From a bacterium (GTDB lineage Bacteria > Electryoneota > Electryoneia > Electryoneales > Electryoneaceae): DNA of 64,000 bases. The notes beneath the pieces were generated by a model that worked only from the letters and a program-made list of their open reading frames with translations, ran no database searches and was not told where the DNA came from. Position numbers and translations under genes: made by a program. Each line of letters starts with the position of its first letter. The first letter of the stretch is position 1. Positions 52,571 through 60,162 of this stretch are shown in pieces. The stretch is from assembly GCA_019912845.1 (NCBI GenBank), contig JAIOHU010000137.1:92730-156729 (forward strand), read 5' to 3'.

Positions 52571-53125
52571 TCAATCCAGCATTAGCTCCAGGAGGGGGGA
52601 GTATATTGCACCTGAAGGAGTCAATTTGCTTTCGATTAAAGAGAGCTTTGTGATTTCGACAGTTTCAGGTGGACAGGAAACCTTGTTTATGAGAGTTAGG
52701 AACTCACTGTATTTATCCACAAATTTAACTCGTCCCAGGGTTAAATGGGGAGAAAAAGCACGTTTTTCCGGTTCAACATCATTGTCAACCGCAATTTTTT
52801 CAATCTGATTGAACACCTCGACCAGCTTGTCGTTCTTTTCGACACCTATCCAGATCACACGTGGATTACGTTTGTTTGGAAAGGCTCCAATATTCCCGAT
52901 GGTTAAAGAGAATGACGATAGTGCATTGCATGACTCCAACATTTCTCTTTTGATGGACTTGAGTTGTTCTTGTGAAAGTTCACCGAGAAACTTCATAGTG
53001 AGGTGCATTTGCGCGTCGGAAACCCATTTCACCTTCGCATCAGCAGCATCCAACTCTGCGATCATTTCAGTCATTTTTGATTTTACCGAATCGGGTAATT
53101 CAAGGGCAATAAATGCACGCATCAT
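52571..53125 (-). CDS. thpR: RNA 2',3'-cyclic phosphodiesterase (2H phosphoesterase)
   Basis: RAFIALELPD; HLTMKFLGEL; FSPHLTLGRVK (two HxTx motifs). Confidence 0.93.
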   Translation of the reverse strand: MMRAFIALELPDSVKSKMTEMIAELDAADAKVKWVSDAQMHLTMKFLGELSQEQLKSIKREMLESCNALSSFSLTIGNIGAFPNKRNPRVIWIGVEKNDKLVEVFNQIEKIAVDNDVEPEKRAFSPHLTLGRVKFVDKYSEFLTLINKVSCPPETVEITKLSLIESKLTPSGAIYSPLLELMLD

Positions 53126-53182
53126 ACGATTCCTTTGTATCCAGAAGGCAAGATACTTTTTCAGGAACGATGCTTCAAGTGT

Positions 53183-54361
53183 TTAGCGATCCAGTTCTAA
53201 CTTAACATTCTGGAGATTGGCGAGATCAATTTTAATGGGGGTGATCTGGTTACCTAAAGGATTGTGAGTAACAATAATCAGTGGTTGGGTCGGTTTATTT
53301 GGATTGGTTCGAGCAACAACTCCGACAAACCCTTTTAACTTCTGCAGGCTGGCTTCTACAATCTTGACTCTTGCACCAACCGGATAACGTTCTATAACAG
53401 ATGCCAATGCCTGCACAGCATAACTGTTCCAGCGAGTGCCAGCTTCACTGATGATTTTCTGAAGAGCCTGCTCGGGTGAATAGATGGTTTCGTCCACATC
53501 ACCGGAGATCAAGTTATCGTAATAGTTTGCCACGCTGAGGATGAAAGCGTGATGGAATATCTCAGATTTGTTGGTGGGCGAACGTCGCGCTGGAGAAATA
53601 TCATGCGCTGTCAATCCCTGCGGATATCCTTCACCACCTAACTCTTCGTGATGGTGATGAACCGTAAAATGCTTGGAAAAGCCGCTGGGATCATTTCCCT
53701 GGACTAGTAGCATGGAATAAGTGGGATGTTCTTTGTAATATACTTCCTGCTCTTTTGGTGAGACCTGCGGTATTACCGCTTTACCTATATCGTGCAAGAG
53801 TGCGGAAGATGCCAGGGAATAGAGGTCTTTCCAGTTATAGTCAAAGAGCCTGCCCATTAATATGCAAAGTATCGTCGTATCAACCGCATGTTCATAGTCT
53901 TTCCCACTGTCTGATTTGATAGGCAGCGCAGCAAACATGCTGATATTGTTGGAAATGATATCATCCATAATATTTTCAACGATATTTTTTATTTCAGGCA
54001 TACGGATGATGTGGTTCAACTTCGGGTCGTCGTTGATTCTCGCTTTTAATTTTTCCGGGTCAAGGGTTTTCAGGGCAGTATTTTTACGAATTGAAGGATG
54101 GTTACGTACTTCTTCGTATGTTTCAATAACCAGCTTATTACTGGTCATTCGTAGCGAGGCACTGATCACTTCTTCGGGGGTGATCTCGTCAGTCAGACCA
54201 TCAGAAACATATACGCTCCTGAATCCATGCTTTTTAAGCAACTTGATGATCTGGTCTGATATCTTATATCCAGCAGCGAGGAGCAGTTTGGAGTTTTCAT
54301 CATACAGAGATTTCCCCAGAACCTGCCCTTGATTTAACCTTGATATATCTGCGAGATACAT
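53183..54361 (-). CDS. HD-GYP domain protein (putative c-di-GMP phosphodiesterase)
   Basis: HAVDTTILCILMGRLF...ALLHDIGKAVIP...VHHHHEELGGEGYPQGLTAHDISPARR (HD and GYP motifs). Confidence 0.9.
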   Translation of the reverse strand: MYLADISRLNQGQVLGKSLYDENSKLLLAAGYKISDQIIKLLKKHGFRSVYVSDGLTDEITPEEVISASLRMTSNKLVIETYEEVRNHPSIRKNTALKTLDPEKLKARINDDPKLNHIIRMPEIKNIVENIMDDIISNNISMFAALPIKSDSGKDYEHAVDTTILCILMGRLFDYNWKDLYSLASSALLHDIGKAVIPQVSPKEQEVYYKEHPTYSMLLVQGNDPSGFSKHFTVHHHHEELGGEGYPQGLTAHDISPARRSPTNKSEIFHHAFILSVANYYDNLISGDVDETIYSPEQALQKIISEAGTRWNSYAVQALASVIERYPVGARVKIVEASLQKLKGFVGVVARTNPNKPTQPLIIVTHNPLGNQITPIKIDLANLQNVKLELDR

Positions 54362-54715
54362 TTATCTGGATTATCCTAAATTGACGCAATCAACCACTCA
54401 TACAAGCGGATATTCTGGAAGCTGCAAGCACCATCTCTGGTGGCACAGAAACTCAAACTAATGGTTCTACCAAAAAATCAGGTAAACCACAATTTCACAC
54501 CATCATGATGACCAATCAAGTTGGAAATCAAATAATAAATCTTAGCTGGAGAATAACAGATTTTTTATATGCTCCACACTTCAATAGAATCAATAAGGTA
54601 AGATTTTCATTTCCAGTTTGCGATAGTTATGCTCATCGTCTGGAGGTTTTGCTTATCGCAAAAAAAGATCAAAAAAACGAAACTCCCTGAAAGTGGAGAA
54701 ACTTTTTAAATTCTA

Positions 54716-54744
54716 TTGTTTTAACCCTCAAAGAAAACTATACT
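54716..54744 (+). promoter_or_regulatory. Candidate promoter (-35/-10) for met leader
   Basis: TTGTTT - 17 nt - TATACT; CTTATC-CC-GATAAG palindrome overlaps -10/start region at 54743-54756. Confidence 0.5.
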
Positions 54745-54798
54745 TATCCCGATAAGAGTATTGTGGACTCGAAAGTCAACAAAACGAATTCAGAGAAC

Positions 54799-54864
54799 AT
54801 GATTTATTTACCTTTAAATAGTATGATGATGCGAATGCAAACTACCGGGGTTTCTCGAGTGTAA
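54799..54864 (+). CDS. Met-rich leader peptide 1: MIYLPLNSMMMRMQTTGVSRV
   Basis: Translated directly; 5 Met incl. start, MMM-R-M run; followed by antiterminator/terminator elements. Confidence 0.75.
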   Translation: MIYLPLNSMMMRMQTTGVSRV

Positions 54865-54924
54865 GCATACGGTATGCTGAAAATTCATTCACAGAACCCC
54901 ATCAAAATCCTGATGGGTTTTTTT
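54847..54924 (+). promoter_or_regulatory. Attenuator 1: antiterminator (54847-54855 with 54893-54900), intervening hairpin (54864-54878), terminator (54898-54924)
   Basis: GGGGTTTCT pairs with AGAACCCC; AGCATA-CGG-TATGCT; CCCATCA-AAATCC-TGATGGGTTTTTTT. Confidence 0.75.
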
Positions 54925-54949
54925 GTTGCATAAAATTAAAGAAAAATCA

Positions 54950-55051
54950 ATGAACAGCAAAATCAGCAAAGTAGAAAAAGAAAACGAGTTCACCTTCATG
55001 TCATATATGATGATGTATATGATGATGCGCTGCCGCGTGGTGGACACTTGA
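54950..55051 (+). CDS. Met-rich leader peptide 2: MNSKISKVEKENEFTFMSYMMMYMMMRCRVVDT
   Basis: Translated directly; in-frame alternative start at 54998 (MSYMMMYMMMRCRVVDT); 7 Met codons within 10 codons. Confidence 0.78.
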   Translation: MNSKISKVEKENEFTFMSYMMMYMMMRCRVVDT

Positions 55052-55112
55052 ACTATAAACTTATCAAATTCAAATAGTTAAAAGCCCACTGAAAATAAAC
55101 AGCGGGCTTTTT
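55038..55112 (+). promoter_or_regulatory. Attenuator 2: antiterminator candidate (55038-55043 with 55086-55091), intervening hairpin (AACTAT/ATAGTT), terminator (55081-55112)
   Basis: TGGTGG/CCACTG (4 WC + 2 GU); AACTAT(55051-55056)/ATAGTT(55074-55079); AAAGCCCACTG-AAAATAAA-CAGCGGGCTTTTT. Confidence 0.7.
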
Positions 55113-55142
55113 CATTGGTGTACAAACAGAACAGGAGAAAAG

Positions 55143-56351
55143 ATGAAATTCAACACATTAGCGATTCATGGCGGGGCTGGAAATGATCCACAAACCGGTG
55201 CAGTAAGTTTTCCGATCTATCAAACTTCCACCTATTCGCAGGAGGTACCGGGTAACCCACGGATTTACCAGAACAAGGAATTGAGTTATGGTCGCAGCGA
55301 AAATCCGACACGAACCGCATTTGAAAATGCTGTCGCTGCGCTTGAAGGTGCGCAGTATGGCAGTGCTTATGCGTCTGGACTGGCAGCGATAAGCGCAGTA
55401 CTTCACCTTCTGAAGTCAGGAGATCATATTGTTGCGGTTCAGGATTTGTATGGTGGTGCCTACCGCCAATTTACCAAGATATATACCGGCTTTGAGCTGG
55501 ACTTCAGTTTTGTCGATACGACAAACCTTGAAAATATTGAGGCAGCGATTACCAATAAAACCCGCTTCCTCTGGTTAGAATCCCCCAGCAACCCTCTCCT
55601 TAACATAACCGACATCCAAGCTGCCTGTGAAATCGCTAAACGTCACGGGGTTATTTCCATTGTCGACAACACCTTCGCTTCCCCATACCTGCAAAATCCA
55701 CTATCCCTCGGCGCGGATATCGTGCTTCACTCCGCAACTAAATATATCGGCGGTCATTCCGACGTTGTGGGTGGAATCGTCTTGACCAACAATCGGGAGT
55801 ATGGCGAAAGGCTTCGCTTCATTCAAAATGCAGTTGGTGCGATTCCGGGACCACAAGACTGTTTCCTGCTACTTCGTGGTGTAAAAACTCTCGGAGTACG
55901 CATGGACCGTCACTGCCAGAGCGCATTCGAGATTGCCAGACATCTGGAAACTCACCCCAAAGTTTCAAGAGTGTATTATCCGGGCTTGGAGAGCCACCGG
56001 AATCATGAAATTGCCAAAAAACAGATGTCGCTGTATGGAGCAATCGTCTCATTTGAACTCGATGCTGACCTCCCTGAAGTCTTCAGTTTCCTCTGCAGCC
56101 TGAAACTGCTTACGCTGGCAGAAAGTCTTGGCGGAGTTAAAAGTTTAATCTGCCACCCGCCCTCCATGACTCACGCATCGGTTGAACCAGATGTACGACG
56201 TAAAGCCGGGGTGTCTGATGGATTAATTCGTTTGAGCGTGGGACTTGAGGATGCTGAGGATTTGATTGCAGATCTGGATGAAGGTTTGGAGTTTCGCCAA
56301 TCCGGCAATGGAGAAAAGCTATCTGGAAAACCAGTAAAAGGAGCAGTATGA
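55143..56351 (+). CDS. metB: Trans-sulfuration PLP enzyme (cystathionine gamma-synthase/lyase family)
   Basis: YGRSENPTRTAFENAVAALEGAQYGSAYASGLAAI; PLP-Lys LHSATKYIGGHSDVVGG; AESLGGVKSLICHPPSMTHAS. Confidence 0.88.
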   Translation: MKFNTLAIHGGAGNDPQTGAVSFPIYQTSTYSQEVPGNPRIYQNKELSYGRSENPTRTAFENAVAALEGAQYGSAYASGLAAISAVLHLLKSGDHIVAVQDLYGGAYRQFTKIYTGFELDFSFVDTTNLENIEAAITNKTRFLWLESPSNPLLNITDIQAACEIAKRHGVISIVDNTFASPYLQNPLSLGADIVLHSATKYIGGHSDVVGGIVLTNNREYGERLRFIQNAVGAIPGPQDCFLLLRGVKTLGVRMDRHCQSAFEIARHLETHPKVSRVYYPGLESHRNHEIAKKQMSLYGAIVSFELDADLPEVFSFLCSLKLLTLAESLGGVKSLICHPPSMTHASVEPDVRRKAGVSDGLIRLSVGLEDAEDLIADLDEGLEFRQSGNGEKLSGKPVKGAV

Positions 56352-57622
56352 TCGGGAAAATCGGAATAGGCTTGCTGGGTTACGGCAATGTGGGTGTGGG
56401 TCTGGTAAAACTACTGGAACAATCGCAAGAGGTAGTTTTCAGCCGAACAGGATTAACGTTTGAGGTAATTGGAGCGTTGGTACGTGATCCCCAAAAACCT
56501 CGAGAAGTTGCTCTGCCTTTTCTTACAGATGATCCGGCAGAAATTTATCTTCATTCCAAGGTCGATATTGTTGTGGAGATACTTGGTGGAATTGAACCAG
56601 CCACCACCTATCTCCTGGAAGCACTGAAGCACGGCAAACATGTTGTTACAGCGAACAAAGCGGTGCTCGCGGAGAATGGCTCAGAGATATACGGGAAAGC
56701 GCATTCATTGAAACGGCGTGTCGGGATTGAGGCGGCTGTTTGTGGGGGAATTCCTGTGATAAAAGCACTCAACCAGGGGTTGGTGGCGAACCGGATCAAC
56801 GGTATTGATGGTATTATGAACGGCACCACTAACTACATCCTCAGCCAGATGCACCGCAGCGATGTCAGCTACCAGGAGGCTCTTACCCAAGCTCAAAATG
56901 CGGGTTTTGCGGAGCCTGATCCTGCCCTTGATGTGAATGGATCGGACACCGCACAAAAGCTGTCCATACTGGCACGATTTGCGTTCGGTGTTGATCTCCC
57001 CTGGAAACTGATTCCCAGACATGGAATCGAACAGATCAGTTCAGCAGACATTCACTTTGCCCGTAAAATCGGCTATGTAATACGTCTGATTGGTTCGGGA
57101 CACAGAAATGGTTCCGGGATTGACTTCAGGGTTACACCAGCACTGATTCCGGAACGTCACCCACTGGCGCATGTACAAGATGAGTATAACGCAATTACGA
57201 TAAGAGGAGATGCGGTAGATAATCAAATGCTCTATGGCAAAGGTGCAGGAGCATTTCCAACCGCGAGTGCATTGCTCGCCGATATGGTTGATGTAGCAAC
57301 TGGTGGAGGTATAGGAATTGGGCAGTTGAATGGGATTGAGCCAGCGCAATTGACAACACTTCCGACTCGTTATTATCTGCGTTTTCCAATACCGGACAAA
57401 CCGGGAGCAATCGGTAAACTGGCAATGCATCTTGGAGAACAAAAAATCTCAATTCGCAACGCCAGCGCGGAGCTATCAGGTTCGGCGAGTAATGTTGGTC
57501 AGGTGCAGATAGTAACACATCAAACCTACCCAAGTCAGATTGAAAAAGCGTTCGATAAAATAATAGAAGATGGTCTGTTGTTGGGCGATCCTGTAGGGTT
57601 TCCGATTCTGAATCCGAGTTGA
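56348..57622 (+). CDS. hom: Homoserine dehydrogenase with C-terminal ACT domain
   Basis: IGIGLLGYGNVGVGLVKLL; HVVTANKAVLAENG; GGIPVIKALNQGL; GIDGIMNGTTNYIL; ATG overlaps metB stop. Confidence 0.94.
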   Translation: MIGKIGIGLLGYGNVGVGLVKLLEQSQEVVFSRTGLTFEVIGALVRDPQKPREVALPFLTDDPAEIYLHSKVDIVVEILGGIEPATTYLLEALKHGKHVVTANKAVLAENGSEIYGKAHSLKRRVGIEAAVCGGIPVIKALNQGLVANRINGIDGIMNGTTNYILSQMHRSDVSYQEALTQAQNAGFAEPDPALDVNGSDTAQKLSILARFAFGVDLPWKLIPRHGIEQISSADIHFARKIGYVIRLIGSGHRNGSGIDFRVTPALIPERHPLAHVQDEYNAITIRGDAVDNQMLYGKGAGAFPTASALLADMVDVATGGGIGIGQLNGIEPAQLTTLPTRYYLRFPIPDKPGAIGKLAMHLGEQKISIRNASAELSGSASNVGQVQIVTHQTYPSQIEKAFDKIIEDGLLLGDPVGFPILNPS

Positions 57623-57649
57623 ATGAAAGAATTCAGGTTTGTTGGGAAC

Positions 57650-57677
57650 TTCCGCATGATCATCGGATCATGCGGAA
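57650..57677. repeat. Perfect 12-bp-arm inverted repeat
   Basis: TTCCGCATGATC-ATCG-GATCATGCGGAA between convergent hom and CHASE2 cyclase; no U-tract. Confidence 0.85.
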
Positions 57678-57727
57678 CGGGGGAGAAGTGGAGTTTTCTG
57701 GATGCTGAACAAGGGAAAATTGGAGTT

Positions 57728-59983
57728 CTATTTTTCTGTCAGTACAAAGACACCCTTCCAGTCTTCCGGTGGAGGGTTGATGATGTATTCTTCGCAACGA
57801 CCTATATAGGTTGTTGATGGGGAATCCTTAGGGTCACTTTCCAGGGCTGCCAGGAATTTTTCTTTTGCTGCTGTAAACTCACGGTTTCTATAAAGCTCAA
57901 GACCCTCATTGTATAATTCCAGGGCTTTGTGTTTTGATTCAGGAAGGTCTTCAGGAAACTCTGCGAGAAGCTCGTAGACACGTACACCCTCCTCTTTACC
58001 CTTCACCTGAATATCATCAAGGCAACGGGTTACAAAGGCGCCATTCAGGTCTTTATAGGTTTCGGGTCCGATCATGATGGTAGTGCCGTATGATTTATTT
58101 GCACCCTCAAGACGACTGGATAGGTTCACCGCATCGCCCATGACAGTATAGTCGAAAACCTCAAGGCATCCCATGTTACCGACAATCATCTCGCCTGTGT
58201 TTATCCCAACTCGGCTCTTAAGTTCAGGACGTCCCTCCTCCTTCCACTGCTTACGCATTTCAGCAAGATGGAGTTGCATTTGTATTGCGGCACGGCAGGC
58301 GTGTGCGGCATGATCTTCAAAATAAACTGGCGCACCCCATTCTGCCATGATCAAGTCGCCTTCGTACTTGTCGATGATACCTTCATTTTCGAGAATAATC
58401 GTAGACATGGCGGAAAGATATTCATTCAGCAGTTGAACCAGTTCATCTGGAGAAAGTTTTTCGGAAACACTGGTAAATCCAGCAACGTCGGTAAACAGCA
58501 CAGACATCCGTCTTCTCTCACCACCCAACTGAAGCATCTCAGGATTTTTTATTAGTTCATTTACCACTTTTTGCGGGACATACTGCGAGAACATCCCACG
58601 TATCATTGCTTTTTCTTTCTGCTCGCGAATAAACAAGTAAATGGTCGTACCTGAATATGCCATAAGGATGGAAATTGTTGGCGCAATGATGGCGATCCAA
58701 ATGCCAAATTTGATAAAGAGGAATATTGCGATAAAACTAACGCCAATAAGCATCAGAAAAGTTATCAGCGATCCGATCCACATTCTGGAGAAGTTATTAA
58801 TGAAGAACACAAAAACAGTTAGAAGGAAGATTAGCACATATTCCCAAATGGGTGGGATGTTGCGGATGTAACTCTCATCAATAAAGGTCTGCAACGCATG
58901 GGCGTGCCATTCCACCCCGGGGGTTTCGCCCGCAGCAACACCTCGTGTTGTTTTACCAGTTTCATCTTTCTCGATACCACGCCAGTTGTAAAAAGGTGTC
59001 TTTTTTGTATCCTGCAGTTCATTGAATGAAGCACCAACAAAAACCACCTTGTCCCTGAACGGGTTATCATCGCGCATCTCTTTGAAAATCTCAACTGTCT
59101 CGGGAGGCAGAATCATGCCTAGTACCGAAAATTGCTCGTCGGACATCAAAAACCACTTCATAAAATCAGTGTCGTCTTTAAGCAGGTCAAACTCTTCATC
59201 GTCAAGAACAGAGGAAAACGAATAGGTGGGGAAAGTTCGTTTTGGTCCGTAAAAATTCATCAGTGTGGTTAGTTCACCTTCGACCTGCAATGGAATTTCC
59301 AATCCCCCGAAATAAGCAATACCATCCTGCGGCGAATAAAACCCGATGGTATCGGGATTTGCCTGCAACAACTGGTATGATTTTAACGCGAGGGAGAGGT
59401 ACATTTTATCACGAACGGGAATTCCCAACCGGTATTGACGGCTGAATCCATCAGGGTCGGGTGTTTCATTCACAATGGCAACAGCCGGATTACTCGCCAT
59501 AATGGTGTCGATAGGCTGAACAACACTCACCTGTGTGCTGGTGAGACGGCTTTCGTGATATGCTATTTTTCCAGCATGGATGATTTTTTCGGGAGCAAGT
59601 GCAGTTGCAACCGCCAACGCTGCATCCTCTTCAGGATCGCGTGGTTCGGTAAACTGGATATCGTATACAATCTGCTTTGCCCCCGCTGCAAGCAAATTTT
59701 CAATCAATTTGGCGTGATAACTTCGTGGAAAAGGCCAACCATGCGGCATTACGCTGAGCGTCTCGTCATCGACGACCACAATAACAACCTCACTGGAATC
59801 CACCTCAACCGGACCACGCAACATAAAACGTGCATCGTACGATTTAAGCTCAAGGTCATAGAGCAAACCGGTACGTCCCAGGAAAATTACCAGCACAGTT
59901 AAAAGTAAACTGCCTGTAATCCCAACACGCCGTGATAAACGTACCTGCCCTTTGCCCTGCTCTTTTCCTTTGGATTCGCTCAC
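57728..59983 (-). CDS. CHASE2-domain class III adenylate/guanylate cyclase
   Basis: CHASE2 YDLELKSYDARFMLRGPVEVDSSEVVIVVVDDETL...HAHALQTFIDESYIRNIP; TMs; cyclase RRMSVLFTDVAGFTSVSEKLSPDELVQLLNEYLSAMSTIILENEGIIDKYEGDLIMAEWGAP. Confidence 0.94.
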   Translation of the reverse strand: MSESKGKEQGKGQVRLSRRVGITGSLLLTVLVIFLGRTGLLYDLELKSYDARFMLRGPVEVDSSEVVIVVVDDETLSVMPHGWPFPRSYHAKLIENLLAAGAKQIVYDIQFTEPRDPEEDAALAVATALAPEKIIHAGKIAYHESRLTSTQVSVVQPIDTIMASNPAVAIVNETPDPDGFSRQYRLGIPVRDKMYLSLALKSYQLLQANPDTIGFYSPQDGIAYFGGLEIPLQVEGELTTLMNFYGPKRTFPTYSFSSVLDDEEFDLLKDDTDFMKWFLMSDEQFSVLGMILPPETVEIFKEMRDDNPFRDKVVFVGASFNELQDTKKTPFYNWRGIEKDETGKTTRGVAAGETPGVEWHAHALQTFIDESYIRNIPPIWEYVLIFLLTVFVFFINNFSRMWIGSLITFLMLIGVSFIAIFLFIKFGIWIAIIAPTISILMAYSGTTIYLFIREQKEKAMIRGMFSQYVPQKVVNELIKNPEMLQLGGERRRMSVLFTDVAGFTSVSEKLSPDELVQLLNEYLSAMSTIILENEGIIDKYEGDLIMAEWGAPVYFEDHAAHACRAAIQMQLHLAEMRKQWKEEGRPELKSRVGINTGEMIVGNMGCLEVFDYTVMGDAVNLSSRLEGANKSYGTTIMIGPETYKDLNGAFVTRCLDDIQVKGKEEGVRVYELLAEFPEDLPESKHKALELYNEGLELYRNREFTAAKEKFLAALESDPKDSPSTTYIGRCEEYIINPPPEDWKGVFVLTEK

Positions 59984-60111
59984 GAAAATTGCCTTGAGTT
60001 ATTGAAGATATACCTATTTGCAAATCTAAGCATAAGTTTAGGTGATATGCTCTCGCGATTCAACAGGATAGCCTTATGTTTTTGAAGTTCTTCCGCCGTT
60101 TCTTCAAACAC

Positions 60112-60138
60112 CAACGCCACCCATAGCAGGTGGCGTTG
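60112..60138 (-). terminator. Strong hairpin downstream of OM-protein gene, probable terminator
   Basis: CAACGCCACC-TGCTATG-GGTGGCGTTG on minus strand; weak T-tract (GTGTTTG). Confidence 0.55.
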
Positions 60139-60162
60139 AAGGAGAACAATCTATCGCTTTAG

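Noticed and set aside
54505-54690. 61-aa ORF upstream of the met leader as a possible third Met leader
   Set aside because: Only an initial MM pair, no Met run, and the downstream hairpin (CTCC/GGAG) is weak; it also precedes the candidate promoter.
54743-55142. SAM riboswitch or T-box upstream of metB-like gene
   Set aside because: No recognisable SAM-I core or T-box motif (UGGN); Met-rich ORFs with terminators explain the region better.
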